From Rhizobium sp. BG4 (GTDB lineage: Bacteria > Pseudomonadota > Alphaproteobacteria > Rhizobiales > Rhizobiaceae), in assembly GCF_016864575.1 (NCBI RefSeq), contig NZ_CP044125.1:3950001-4014000 (forward strand): DNA of 64,000 bases, written 5' to 3'. Within the stretch, counting starts at the first letter, position 1. The number at the start of each line of letters is the position of its first letter. Positions 23,724 to 34,569 of the stretch are shown here, piece by piece. The position numbers and the translations under genes are program-made. The notes beneath the pieces were generated by a model. That model had not been told where the DNA came from and did no database searches. It saw only the letters and a list, made by a program, of their open reading frames with translations.

Positions 23724-24805
23724 CTGTCGTTCCGGAAAAGAAGGCTCGAATCGCCGTAGGAATAGAAGCGGTAGCCTGTCGAAATGGCGTGTTCGTAAGC
23801 CGCGTGCATGGTCTCGAAACCGGCAAAGGCGGAGACAAGCATGAACAGCGTCGAACGCGGCAGGTGAAAATTGGTCATCAGCATATCGACCGCCTTGAAG
23901 CGGTAGCCCGGCGTGATGAAGATGCCGGTGGCGCCGGCCCAGGGCAGGATTTCGCCGCTGTCGGCCGCCGCACTCTCGATCAGGCGCAGCGACGTGGTGC
24001 CGACGCAGACGATGCGCCCACCCCTCGCCCTGACGGCGTTGAGCTTGGCGGCAATCTCCTCGGTGACATAGCCGCTTTCGAGATGCATCTTGTGATCGTC
24101 GGTATCATCGGCCTTCACCGGCAGGAAGGTTCCGGCGCCGACATGCAGCGTCACGAAGTGGCGTTCGATGCCGGCCTTGTCGAGAGCGGCAAAGAGCTCC
24201 GGCGTGAAATGCAGGCCGGCCGTCGGCGCGGCGACAGCGCCTTCTTCGCGGGCGTAGATCGTCTGGTAGTCGGCGCGGTCGCGCTCGTCTTCCGGGCGTT
24301 TGGCAGCGATGTAGGGCGGCAGCGGGATATGGCCGACGGAAGCGATCGCTTCGTCAAGCGCCGGACCCGAGAGATCGAATGCGAGCGTCACCTCGCCCGC
24401 ATCGCCCTTCTCGACGACGGTGCAATCGAGCTGGCCGAGAAAGCAGCTCTCGCCGCTATGGCCGAAAGCGATGCGATCGCCTTCCTTGATGCGCTTGCCG
24501 GGCTTGGCAAAGGCCTTCCAGCGGTTGGCGCCGACACGCATGTGCAGTGTCGCCGAAACCTGCTGGCCGCCCGCCCCTTCGCGATGGCGGATGCCCTCGA
24601 GCTGAGCGGGAATGACCTTGGTGTCGTTGAAAACCAGCGCATCGCCGGGCTTCAGAAAATTCGGGAGATCGCGAACAATATGGTCGCTCAGCACCTCGCC
24701 GGCGGACGCATCGACGACCAGCAGGCGCGCGCTGTCGCGCGGCTCGGCGGGCCTCAGGGCAATCCGCTCATCCGGCAGGTCGAAATCGAAAAGGTCTACG
24801 CGCAT
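23720..24805 (-). CDS. queA: S-adenosylmethionine:tRNA ribosyltransferase-isomerase
   Basis: Uses S-adenosylmethionine to build epoxyqueuosine on preQ1-modified tRNA, the step after Tgt. With the start at 24805 the 361 residues begin MRVDLFDFDLPDERIAL, the standard family N-terminus. Further hallmarks are F-N-D-T-K-V-I-P-A, P-T-A-G-L-H-F-T, H-V-G-A-G-T-F-x-P-V and T-N-F-H-L-P-R-S-T-L. An ATG six codons upstream is in frame but unlikely. The gene overlaps tgt by 4 bp and follows ppiB, forming the coaD-ppiA-ppiB-queA-tgt order. Confidence 0.95.
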   Translation of the reverse strand: MRVDLFDFDLPDERIALRPAEPRDSARLLVVDASAGEVLSDHIVRDLPNFLKPGDALVFNDTKVIPAQLEGIRHREGAGGQQVSATLHMRVGANRWKAFAKPGKRIKEGDRIAFGHSGESCFLGQLDCTVVEKGDAGEVTLAFDLSGPALDEAIASVGHIPLPPYIAAKRPEDERDRADYQTIYAREEGAVAAPTAGLHFTPELFAALDKAGIERHFVTLHVGAGTFLPVKADDTDDHKMHLESGYVTEEIAAKLNAVRARGGRIVCVGTTSLRLIESAAADSGEILPWAGATGIFITPGYRFKAVDMLMTNFHLPRSTLFMLVSAFAGFETMHAAYEHAISTGYRFYSYGDSSLLFRNDR

Positions 24806-24828
24806 CGGGGTACTTTCAGGCAAAGCGA

Positions 24829-24861
24829 AACCCGCCCCACGTTCTCACGCAAGGGCGGGTT
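24829..24861 (-). terminator. Hairpin between ppiB and queA
   Basis: A 9-bp stem (AACCCGCCC pairing with GGGCGGGTT, 15-nt loop) 17 bp after the ppiB stop and 23 bp before queA. There is no long T run. It is probably a partial terminator that lowers queA-tgt expression relative to the cyclophilins. Confidence 0.5.
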
Positions 24862-24877
24862 CCGTCAGAAATCACAA

Positions 24878-25387
24878 TCAGACGTCGGCGGCAACCCGCA
24901 TCGAGACGATCGAATCCGGGTCTACGACCGGTTCGCCCTTCTTGATCTTGTCGACATTGTCCATGCCTTCGATGACCTGGCCCCAGACGGAATACTGCTT
25001 GTTGAGCCAGGGAGAATCCGCAAGGCAGATGAAGAACTGGCTGTTGGCCGAGTTCGGGTTCTGCGAGCGGGCCATGGAGCAAACGCCGCGAATATGCGGA
25101 GTGGCAGAGAATTCTGCCTTCAGGTCCGGCTTCTCGGAGCCGCCCATGCCTGCACGGCCCGGGTTGAAGCTCTCGCTGCCCTTCTTGCCGAACTTGACGT
25201 CGCCGGTCTGGGCCATGAAGTCATTGATGACGCGGTGGAAGACGACGCCGTCATAGGCATTCTCGCGGGCGAGTTCCTTAATGCGGGCGACGTGCTCAGG
25301 TGCCACCTGCGGCAGAAGCTGGATGATAACCTTGCCCTTGGTGGTTTCCAGGATGATGGTGTTTTCGGGATCCTTGATCTCGGCCAT
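24878..25387 (-). CDS. ppiB: Cytosolic cyclophilin-type peptidyl-prolyl isomerase
   Basis: Speeds cis-trans isomerisation of proline bonds. The 169 residues match the bacterial cyclophilin core: V-V-F-H-R-V-I-N-D-F-M-A-Q-T-G-D (catalytic Arg in F-H-R), S-M-A-R-S-Q-N-P-N-S-A-N-S-Q-F-F-I and W-G-Q-V-I-E-G-M-D-N-V-D. There is no signal peptide, so it is cytosolic. It starts 39 bp after the secreted paralogue ppiA; the two share most core motifs and look like an old tandem duplication split between compartments. Confidence 0.94.
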   Translation of the reverse strand: MAEIKDPENTIILETTKGKVIIQLLPQVAPEHVARIKELARENAYDGVVFHRVINDFMAQTGDVKFGKKGSESFNPGRAGMGGSEKPDLKAEFSATPHIRGVCSMARSQNPNSANSQFFICLADSPWLNKQYSVWGQVIEGMDNVDKIKKGEPVVDPDSIVSMRVAADV

Positions 25388-25426
25388 TCTTATTCTCCTC
25401 GTTGTTCTTGAACTGCTTGCTTCTGG

Positions 25427-25987
25427 TTACTTGGCGACGGTGACCTTGACCATGCGGTCAGGATTGCTGACTTCGCCGTTCTGGCCTTCGCCCTTCTTGA
25501 TCTTGTCGACGAATTCCATGCCGGAAACGACCTTACCGACGACCGTGTACTGGCCGTTGAGGAAGGAGCCGTCAGCGAACATGATGAAAAACTGTGAATT
25601 GGCCGAATCCGGATCCTGCGAGCGGGCCATGCCGACCGTGCCGCGCACGAAAGGTGTCTTGGAGAACTCGGCCGGGATGTTCGGCAGGTCGGAACCGCCA
25701 GTGCCTGCGAGGCTCGGGTCGAAGCCCTTCGACATATTGCCGTACTGGACGTCGCCGGTCTGGGCCATGAAGCCGTCGATGACACGGTGGAAGGCGACGT
25801 TGTCATAGGCGCCCTTCTTGGCGAGCGCTTCGATCTGGGCAACGTGCTTCGGTGCGACGTCGGGAGCGAGCTGGATGACGACGGGGCCGTCCTTCAGCTG
25901 GATGGTGAGCGTGTCGGCTGCAAGGGCGTCACCAACGAAGGACGCGACATAGAGCACGGCGGCAAAGGCAACATAAAAGAGTTTCAT
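25427..25987 (-). CDS. ppiA: Periplasmic cyclophilin-type peptidyl-prolyl isomerase
   Basis: A 186-residue cyclophilin with an N-terminal signal peptide (MKLFYVAFAAVLYVASFVGDALA), so it acts on folding proteins in the periplasm. The core carries V-A-F-H-R-V-I-D-G-F-M-A-Q-T-G-D, the G-M-A-R-S-Q-D-P-D-S-A-N-S-Q-F-F-I strand and the G-K-V-V-S-G-M-E-F-V-D end. The ATG at 25987 follows a GGAGC site. The open frame reaches further upstream without signal-peptide character, so the shorter start is preferred. coaD ends 28 bp upstream. Confidence 0.93.
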   Translation of the reverse strand: MKLFYVAFAAVLYVASFVGDALAADTLTIQLKDGPVVIQLAPDVAPKHVAQIEALAKKGAYDNVAFHRVIDGFMAQTGDVQYGNMSKGFDPSLAGTGGSDLPNIPAEFSKTPFVRGTVGMARSQDPDSANSQFFIMFADGSFLNGQYTVVGKVVSGMEFVDKIKKGEGQNGEVSNPDRMVKVTVAK

Positions 25988-26015
25988 TGTAGCTCCGGTG
26001 CGGCGGAAAACCGCC

Positions 26016-26510
26016 TCAAGATTTGCGCTTGGATTGAAGGGCTTTAAGAACTGCGGCCGGTACGAAGGCGCTGACATCTCCACCCATGGCGGCGATTTGG
26101 CGGACCAATGTGGCGGTTATGGGCCGCGATGCCGTTCCGGCCGGCAGAAAGATGGTCTGGATATCCGGCGCCATCTGCCGGTTCATGCCGGCCATCTGCA
26201 TTTCATAGTCGAGATCGGTGCCGTCGCGCAGCCCGCGGATCAGCAGCGATGCCTTATGCTTGCGCGCCGCATCGACGACGAGATTGTCGAAGGAGACGAC
26301 CTCGATGCCAGCAGCCTTCTGCGGCAGGATTTCGGCGAGCGACTGGCGGATGAGATCGGCGCGCTCCTCGAAGGAAAACAGCGGCGCCTTACCCGGATGA
26401 ATGCCGATCGCAACGATGACTTTTTCGGCGACGTTCAGCGCCTGAACAAGCACATCCATATGTCCGTTGGTGATCGGGTCGAAGGACCCCGGATAAAAAG
26501 CAAGCGTCAT
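26016..26510 (-). CDS. coaD: Phosphopantetheine adenylyltransferase
   Basis: Adds AMP to 4'-phosphopantetheine to give dephospho-CoA, the penultimate step of CoA synthesis. The 164 residues have the nucleotidyltransferase motif T-N-G-H (residues 14-17, H17) in Y-P-G-S-F-D-P-I-T-N-G-H-M-D, the R-G-L-R-D-G-T-D-x-x-Y-E segment and the I-S-x-T/S-type region (here S-R-P-I-T-A-T). It is first in the coaD-ppiA-ppiB-queA-tgt unit. panB and panC, which feed the same pathway, lie 7 kb away. Confidence 0.96.
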   Translation of the reverse strand: MTLAFYPGSFDPITNGHMDVLVQALNVAEKVIVAIGIHPGKAPLFSFEERADLIRQSLAEILPQKAAGIEVVSFDNLVVDAARKHKASLLIRGLRDGTDLDYEMQMAGMNRQMAPDIQTIFLPAGTASRPITATLVRQIAAMGGDVSAFVPAAVLKALQSKRKS

Positions 26511-26706
26511 GGGACCCGGCCGTTTCGTTCGTTGCCTTTTGTCACGGATGCCCCTTTACCGCAAGTCATTTGGCATGCCGGTGCCGGATGCGTGAACGGC
26601 TGATGAATGGGTCGTTCAAGGCCGTTTCAGATGCGATCTGCATAATCAAAATCGTCAACGCAGCCGATGCCATTCCGGCATCCGGCTCTCCCCGGAAGTC
26701 ACTTCG

Positions 26707-26859
26707 ATGCTCATGCTCCTGATCGCCCTTGCCGTCATCATCTCCCTTATCGGCGAAGTGGCCTATGGGCTTCTCAAGGAGAAGTACGAGGTACGCTGGG
26801 TGCGCCCGGAGGTCAGCGAGCATTATGCACTGATGCGCCAGCTCGGCCGGCTGCGGTGA
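26707..26859 (+). CDS. 50-residue predicted membrane protein
   Basis: Begins MLMLLIALAVIISLIGEVAYGLL, a single hydrophobic segment, followed by a charged tail (KEKYEVRWVRPEVSEHYALMRQLGRLR). The ATG follows GGAAG by 8 nt. A single N-terminal membrane helix with a basic cytosolic tail is likely. I do not recognise the family. It is isolated, and longer frames on the opposite strand here look like shadows. The coding case rests on the ribosome-binding site and the clean membrane-helix pattern. Confidence 0.6.
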   Translation: MLMLLIALAVIISLIGEVAYGLLKEKYEVRWVRPEVSEHYALMRQLGRLR

Positions 26860-27017
26860 AAACGGGCCTCGAATCTGAACGCCAGATGAACGAGGCATTC
26901 AAGGTCGCTTCAGACCAAGCTTAGTAAACGACACGTCAACATCCCACGGAACCATTTCCAGGCGGATGCATTTAAACACCGAAGCGTAGATGCGATACGC
27001 GCAAGAAGGAAAAGAAG

Positions 27018-27173
27018 ATGCCCGATAAGATTACCGTCATTAACGTTTTCTGGATGGCAATGATTACGGGAATGCTTACTGCAACTGTCGCACTCTATGA
27101 CCAGAAGCCTGATACGTCCAAGGTATATGGCCCTTACGCCGCTGCCCGCACGGCAATCGTAAGCCAGTACTGA
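27018..27173 (+). CDS. 51-residue predicted membrane protein
   Basis: MPDKITVINVFWMAMITGMLTATVALYDQ... has one hydrophobic segment at about residues 8-26 and a polar C-terminus ending in tyrosine. A purine-rich ribosome-binding site (AAGGAAAAGAAG) precedes the ATG. A GGAAC-N16-CATT element at 26948-26972, one mismatch from the EcfG consensus, lies 46 bp before the start and might drive it. The next small gene starts 33 bp downstream on the same strand, suggesting a small operon. The family is unknown. Confidence 0.6.
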   Translation: MPDKITVINVFWMAMITGMLTATVALYDQKPDTSKVYGPYAAARTAIVSQY

Positions 27174-27206
27174 GGAACGTGAACGCAACTTCGGAAAGGA
27201 TTGCCC

Positions 27207-27341
27207 ATGTTCACGATTTTGACCGTTCTGACCGCCCTCATCAGCGTAATGTTCATCGTGTCCGTGGCGTCAACGATTTCCGCTCTTCGCCGTGAAAGCG
27301 AAGAGGTGAAGGCTTACAACGAAAAGCGCATCACTTTCTAA
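27207..27341 (+). CDS. 44-residue predicted membrane protein
   Basis: MFTILTVLTALISVMFIVSVASTISALRRESEEVKAYNEKRITF. One N-terminal membrane helix is followed by a highly charged helical tail, similar in design to the small protein at 26707-26859 but not in sequence. GGAAAGGA is a good ribosome-binding site 5 nt before the ATG. A perfect terminator follows by about 50 bp. It is probably co-transcribed with the 51-residue gene upstream. No function can be assigned. Confidence 0.62.
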   Translation: MFTILTVLTALISVMFIVSVASTISALRRESEEVKAYNEKRITF

Positions 27342-27390
27342 AGCCAGTTCCCCTGCCCTGAGCGCATTCCCCTCCGTGCTCGGGCAATTC

Positions 27391-27425
27391 AAAAAGCCGG
27401 ACGCCTTCCCCGCGGCCGGCTTTTT
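27391..27425. terminator. Bidirectional intrinsic terminator
   Basis: AAAAAGCCGG and CCGGCTTTTT form a perfect 10-bp stem with a 15-nt loop, between the small rightward genes and the convergent four-gene operon. Confidence 0.85.
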
Positions 27426-27433
27426 CTTTGTCG

Positions 27434-27736
27434 TTATGCCGGGCGATAGGCGAGGCAGCCGCTCTTGCGGTAGGGCAGCACGAGGATTGCTCCCGATGCA
27501 TAGAGCTTGCGGACGTAATCGGGGCTTTCACCGCGCACCACAGCAAAGACCGATCCCCAGCGCAGCAGCTTGACGCCATCAGGGAGGCTCGCCGGGCTGC
27601 CGGGCGGGCGGAAGACCATGGCGGCAGGCGCCTCCCCGGTTGCGGCGAAAATGCCGGCAAACAGCATGAAGACGGCGCAGAGGATGACGAGAGCCGTCAC
27701 ACCCGTTTTTGCGATCCGCCGCGTCCATGCCATCAC
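27434..27736 (-). CDS. Small membrane-anchored protein of unknown function
   Basis: A 100-residue protein with one membrane segment (about residues 12-33, T-G-V-T-A-L-V-I-L-C-A-V-F-M-L-F-A-G-I-F-A), then a soluble domain of about 65 residues ending S-G-C-L-A-Y-R-P-A. The segment L-R-W-G-S-V-F-A-V-V-R-G-E and the two-stranded look of what follows suggest a small periplasmic domain. It is the last gene of the leftward unit that starts with the flavoprotein at 30728, 11 bp after the 356-residue gene. I do not recognise the family. Confidence 0.65.
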   Translation of the reverse strand: MMAWTRRIAKTGVTALVILCAVFMLFAGIFAATGEAPAAMVFRPPGSPASLPDGVKLLRWGSVFAVVRGESPDYVRKLYASGAILVLPYRKSGCLAYRPA

Positions 27737-27747
27737 CGCACTCCCTT

Positions 27748-28818
27748 TCAGAAGTCGAATATATGCTCGATGCCGGGATCGGCAATCGGCCGATCGCGCA
27801 GCAGCTGCGCCAGATCGGTGATCCTGACCAGAACCAGCAGCCGGTCGTTATCGAAGCCGGCGCGCGGGAAACGGGCGATCAGCTCACCGGGCGGTGGCGC
27901 CTGATCGCTCGCCGGTGCAGTCAGCGACACCATGATCTGGTCATTTCCGGCAATCTCCCGGACATTTCCGCCCGCCTTGGCGATGTCGGAGAGAATATGG
28001 GTGAAGCGGTCGTAGCGAGGTGTTTCGATAAGGATGCCATTGGCACTTTCGGAGACGACGCGGACATCGGGCATTGCCGACAGCGCCTCGGCCGGCATAC
28101 CGGAAACAACGGAGAAGATCGTCAGCTTGGCCTCGCCGGTGGCTGCCACCGCATCGGCGATCATTCCGGCATAGGCGATCTTCGCCTTCCATTCACCGCC
28201 GAGCGCCAGGCGGCGTTCCCAACCGCGCAGGGGCTCATCGACGGATGCCGCCCAGAGCTTGTCGATCTGTGGCTGGAAGGGATATTTGTACCAGGGCGTC
28301 TGGCGCAGAAAGGCGGCGTAATCGATCGCCATGTCGCGGGCGACACTATCCTGCGGCGTCTTCTGATCGCCACGCCAATAAGCGGTCAGCCGTCCCAGCG
28401 TTTCTTCATAGGCAGCCTTCAGGCCCATTTCGAGGGTGAAACTGACGCCGATCGTCGCGACCATCATGCGCGTCTGCGTGTCGGCGCCGCCGTGGCGGTC
28501 GGCGATCGCCGTCAGTGCACAATCGGCCTTCCAGAAATCCTTGACGCTGGCGAGATAATCGAAGCGGTATTCATCGCCCGTCTTCAGGACCTCGGCCAGA
28601 CCGTCATAGGCATAGACGATGTGCCACTCGGGATAGGTCAGGAATGTATTGGCCTCCTCGCGGCGCATGGCGGGATCGCGGATCAGTGGGCTGTAGCTAT
28701 CTGCCTGCGGATCGGCATGGCAGAAGGTCTCCACATAGGCGGCAGGACTCAGAAGGAGGAGCACAACCACGACGACGGCGGCGACGAACAATGCGAGGAT
28801 CTTGAAAGCCCGGCGCAT
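27748..28818 (-). CDS. Membrane-anchored protein of unknown function, flavoprotein operon
   Basis: 356 residues. An N-terminal membrane anchor (about residues 5-28, very rich in V, A and L) precedes a large soluble domain, probably periplasmic. Features are D-P-x-M-R-R-E-E-A-N-T-F-L-T-Y-P-E-W-H-I-V-Y near residues 48-69, a helical region G-V-S-F-T-L-E-M-G-L-K-A-A-Y-E-E-T-L, and a C-terminal beta-rich part with V-S-G-M-P. No known catalytic motif is visible. The start overlaps the stop of the DUF4383-like gene upstream by one base. Co-transcription with an exported FAD oxidoreductase suggests a role in the same envelope process. Confidence 0.75.
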   Translation of the reverse strand: MRRAFKILALFVAAVVVVVLLLLSPAAYVETFCHADPQADSYSPLIRDPAMRREEANTFLTYPEWHIVYAYDGLAEVLKTGDEYRFDYLASVKDFWKADCALTAIADRHGGADTQTRMMVATIGVSFTLEMGLKAAYEETLGRLTAYWRGDQKTPQDSVARDMAIDYAAFLRQTPWYKYPFQPQIDKLWAASVDEPLRGWERRLALGGEWKAKIAYAGMIADAVAATGEAKLTIFSVVSGMPAEALSAMPDVRVVSESANGILIETPRYDRFTHILSDIAKAGGNVREIAGNDQIMVSLTAPASDQAPPPGELIARFPRAGFDNDRLLVLVRITDLAQLLRDRPIADPGIEHIFDF

Positions 28819-29228
28819 CAGCGCGCCTCGCTGCGGAAGATGTAGCTCGATGCGATCGCTGCGCCGCCAAGGAAGAGATGCGGCAGGTTTGCGAGGATCT
28901 TGAAGCCGAACGGCAGGTCCTGGATGCCGTAATTGACGATGCCGAGATCAAGATAGCCGGAGCCGGTGATCAGGCCGAGCAGGCCATCGGTGAAATAGAG
29001 CAGGCCGAAATAGAAGAGGAAGAAGCGCGAGGCTCGCACCGAGAGATAGGCAGCGATCGCAGCCCAGAGCGCCGAAGCCAGATGCAGGCTGTCGTCATAA
29101 ATATCGAGCGCGAAGATGCCGAAGGCCCTGCCCTCGGCGTCCGTCAGGCCGGGAATGTAATTCAGCGCCGCGGCAAACAGCAGCGCCACGGTATAAAGCC
29201 CGGCAATCAGTCGAAGCTTGCTCATCAT
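28818..29228 (-). CDS. DUF4383-like four-helix membrane protein
   Basis: 136 residues with four predicted membrane helices (about residues 5-24, 44-64, 68-90 and 108-128). The pattern D-D-S-L-H-L-A-S-A-L-W-A in helix 2, F-G-L-L-Y-F-T-D-G-L-L-G-L in helix 3 and N-L-P-H-L-F-L-G-G-A-A-I in helix 4 resembles DUF4383, small membrane proteins with His residues at the start of helices. That family assignment is by eye. It lies 6 bp after the flavoprotein gene and overlaps the next gene by one base. The His residues could bind heme or metal, which would suit a redox operon, but this is speculative. Confidence 0.65.
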   Translation of the reverse strand: MMSKLRLIAGLYTVALLFAAALNYIPGLTDAEGRAFGIFALDIYDDSLHLASALWAAIAAYLSVRASRFFLFYFGLLYFTDGLLGLITGSGYLDLGIVNYGIQDLPFGFKILANLPHLFLGGAAIASSYIFRSEAR

Positions 29229-29234
29229 TCCCCC

Positions 29235-30728
29235 TCAGATCTTGCCCAGATAATTATCCCAGAAGCGGTTGCGGAACAGCAGGCCGGGATCAGCCTTGCG
29301 TTTTGCCGCAGCGAAATCACCTGCCCGGACATAGGCCCGCTGCAGCTGGTCGAGGCGCGCATGCGGCCGGTACGGCAGATAATAGCTGCCGCCGATGGCA
29401 ATGACGCGCTCGATCAGCGCCTCCGTCATCCGCGCCATATCGGCCTCGCCGCGCACGGTCTTCTCCTGCGAAAACAGCATGACCGCGGCAATGCGCGGCT
29501 CTGTTGCATAGGCCAGGACACTGTCGCTATCGGTGTTCACATAACGTAGCGTGATATTCAGCAGCTGCTGATAAGAGGCCGGGATAACCTCCTGGCAAGC
29601 CGTGACAAAATCGGCAAAGCGCGACGGCGAGACGAAATATTCGTGCAGGATATCGGTGCGCGTGGGATCGCGGTCGTCGAGGGTGATGACGGGTTCGTTC
29701 ATCAGGCTGTTGCGCGTCGATGCGGCGGCGATCTGCGGGTTCAGCACCGCCTCCGTCCACCAGCGCATATGCTTGACGCCGTCGGAGCCGAGCTGGCGGC
29801 GGAAGATTTCGCGCGAGACGTGGCTGATGAGACCGGAGCCGGTCGCCGCCGGGATATTCGACTGATCGGCGGAGGGGCGGTAGGTGATCAGCAGCGCATC
29901 TTCGAAGAAGCGGTCGAGCGAGATATCCATGCGGCCATAGGCCATCTGGATCGTGGGATCGGACGCAAGGACCTCGGCAAAGCGGCGGCCGATATCCTCG
30001 CCGGCCAGATGCTCGAAACTCGGGTCCAGCAGGGTATTCGGCACCATGTCGAGCTCAAGTTCGGTAATGACGCCGAACAGGCCGTAGCCACCCATCGCGT
30101 GATTGAAGAGCTCGGTATTCTCAGTGCGCGAGCAGGTCAGCAGATTGCCGTCAGCCGTCATTATCTTCATCGAGTGCACAGTGCTGCCGCAGCCGCTGAA
30201 GGGTACCGGCCAGCCATGCGCATTGACGGAAAAGGTGCTGGCGACGCCGAAATCGTTATTCGACTGCATGACGGCGGGCGAAAAGCCGATTGCATCGAGC
30301 TTGCGGATGATCGTCGACCAGCGGGCACCGGCTGCGACGCGATAGGTCTTGGCCGAGGTGTCGGCCTCCAGCCAATCCTGATCGAGGGTCAGGGCCGTGC
30401 CGTTCAGCGGCAGGCTATGGCCGCCCATGGAATGACGCGCGGCGCTGGCGGCGAACGATTGACCGTTGCTGCGGGCGTCGGCAAGCGCGGCTCGGAGCTT
30501 GCCGATCAACGCGTCCTGTGGCGGCTCGTTAAAGGTCAGATGCTGGGCGACCGGGGTCGGTGAAAGCTCGCCCGCGTCGTTGAGGATGGTGGCGCCCGAG
30601 GAAACATCGTCTTCTGGCGGGAAAGCCGGACCCGGATCGCTCACCGGCGTCAGAAGATACTGCCCTGCAACGGCGCCGGCGATCGCCGAGCCCGCAACGA
30701 GAACGCCGCGCCGCGTCCAATTCCCCAT
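29235..30728 (-). CDS. Exported FAD-linked oxidase, VAO/aldonolactone-oxidase-like
   Basis: 497 residues. The N-terminus (T-R-R-G-V-L-V-A-G-S-A-I-A-G-A-V-A-G) looks like a twin-arginine signal, so the protein is probably folded before export. A PCMH-type FAD domain follows (about residues 65-260) with G-G-H104-S-L-P, the position where VAO-family enzymes bind FAD covalently through His, and F-S-V-N-A-H-G. The C-terminus ends R-N-R-F-W-D-N-Y-L-G, as in sugar-lactone oxidases of the ALO/GulLO group. The substrate could be a sugar lactone, a sterol or similar. It starts a four-gene operon with three envelope proteins of unknown function. Confidence 0.85.
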   Translation of the reverse strand: MGNWTRRGVLVAGSAIAGAVAGQYLLTPVSDPGPAFPPEDDVSSGATILNDAGELSPTPVAQHLTFNEPPQDALIGKLRAALADARSNGQSFAASAARHSMGGHSLPLNGTALTLDQDWLEADTSAKTYRVAAGARWSTIIRKLDAIGFSPAVMQSNNDFGVASTFSVNAHGWPVPFSGCGSTVHSMKIMTADGNLLTCSRTENTELFNHAMGGYGLFGVITELELDMVPNTLLDPSFEHLAGEDIGRRFAEVLASDPTIQMAYGRMDISLDRFFEDALLITYRPSADQSNIPAATGSGLISHVSREIFRRQLGSDGVKHMRWWTEAVLNPQIAAASTRNSLMNEPVITLDDRDPTRTDILHEYFVSPSRFADFVTACQEVIPASYQQLLNITLRYVNTDSDSVLAYATEPRIAAVMLFSQEKTVRGEADMARMTEALIERVIAIGGSYYLPYRPHARLDQLQRAYVRAGDFAAAKRKADPGLLFRNRFWDNYLGKI

Positions 30729-30780
30729 GATTCCCTCGCCCTAAAATCAACTCAGACTAGCAGGAATCTCTTTAGCGCAT

Positions 30781-30813
30781 AAAAAAACCGGGCGGCAGGG
30801 GCCGCCCGGTTTT
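30781..30813. terminator. Intrinsic terminator downstream of gyrA
   Basis: A 13-bp perfect stem (AAAACCGGGCGGC, 4-nt loop AGGG, mirror arm), with a run of A on the left that becomes a T run for leftward transcription from gyrA. It lies about 20 bp after the gyrA stop. Confidence 0.9.
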
Positions 30814-30832
30814 CCAGCCAAAGCCGGTTAAA

Positions 30833-33646
<2,814 letters not shown>

Positions 33647-33872
33647 AACAGATCACGATCTCTTTGTAGAATCACTGAAAGATTTATAGCGGAAAGCCCC
33701 GTTCCGCGCCAATTTGAGCGGGAGTTTTGAACAGGCTTTTACGGCGGAAAGGCGGCAATTCTGGCGTTTTTGCGCCGGGAGGAGGCCTACGCGAAAACAG
33801 GCGGTTTGCCAAACGCGGGCAGTCGCTCCACAATCGCGAAACCTCGCCCTCATATGGTGTTTTGGAGACCGA

Positions 33873-34520
33873 ATGGCAAGCACCGACCAACTGATCAATG
33901 CCTTCACCACCCTGCTCGTGACTATCGATCCGCCGGGGCTGGCGCCAATCTTTCTGGGGCTGACCGCTGGCATGAGCCGGCCCCAGCGCAAGCAGGTAGC
34001 GCTGCGCGGCTCGATGATCGCCTTCATCATTCTCGCGGTCTTCGCGCTGTTTGGCGCAGGCGTGCTCGGCGTACTCGGCATATCCATGGGAGCCTTCCGC
34101 CTCGCTGGTGGCTTGCTGCTCTTCTGGATCGCCTTCGAGATGGTCTTCGAGAAGCGTCAGGACCGCAAGGAAAAGACCAGCGAAGTCGCCATCACCAAGG
34201 ACCACATCCAGAATATCGCCGTCTTCCCGCTGGCAATCCCGCTGGTTGCCGGTCCGGGAGCGATCTCGGCGACGATCCTGCTCTCTGGTGCCTTCGCCTC
34301 GTCGATCGAGCGGGCGCAGCTGATCATCGTCATTGCCGCCAACCTGCTGATCACGCTGGGCGCCCTGCTGGTCGCCGACAGGCTCGACCGTTTCCTCGGC
34401 GCCACCGGCCGGGCGATCCTGACGCGGCTTCTCGGCGTCATCCTGGCGGCCCTGGCGGTGCAGTTCGTTGTCGATGGCGCCAAGGCGGCGCTCAATCTGA
34501 TCAGCGCCACACCGGCCTAA
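33873..34520 (+). CDS. MarC family integral membrane protein
   Basis: 215 residues with six predicted membrane helices. Family signatures are T-L-L-V-T-I-D-P-P-G-L-A-P-I-F-L-G-L-T in the first helix region and F-P-L-A-I-P-L-V-A-G-P-G-A-I-S in the middle. MarC/YhgN proteins are inner-membrane proteins; despite the name, no proven role in drug resistance exists. I chose the ATG at 33873 after TTTGGAGACC. The frame is open further upstream but the extension is not hydrophobic. It is divergent from gyrA and ends at its own terminator. Confidence 0.9.
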   Translation: MASTDQLINAFTTLLVTIDPPGLAPIFLGLTAGMSRPQRKQVALRGSMIAFIILAVFALFGAGVLGVLGISMGAFRLAGGLLLFWIAFEMVFEKRQDRKEKTSEVAITKDHIQNIAVFPLAIPLVAGPGAISATILLSGAFASSIERAQLIIVIAANLLITLGALLVADRLDRFLGATGRAILTRLLGVILAALAVQFVVDGAKAALNLISATPA

Positions 34521-34521
34521 C

Positions 34522-34550
34522 AAAAACGGCGCCTCAAGGGGCGCCGTTTT
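34522..34550. terminator. Bidirectional intrinsic terminator between marC and ssb
   Basis: AAAACGGCGCC and GGCGCCGTTTT form a perfect 11-bp stem with a 6-nt loop, flanked by A and T runs, placed between convergent genes. Confidence 0.88.
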
Positions 34551-34569
34551 CATTTGATCCGTCCGGTTC

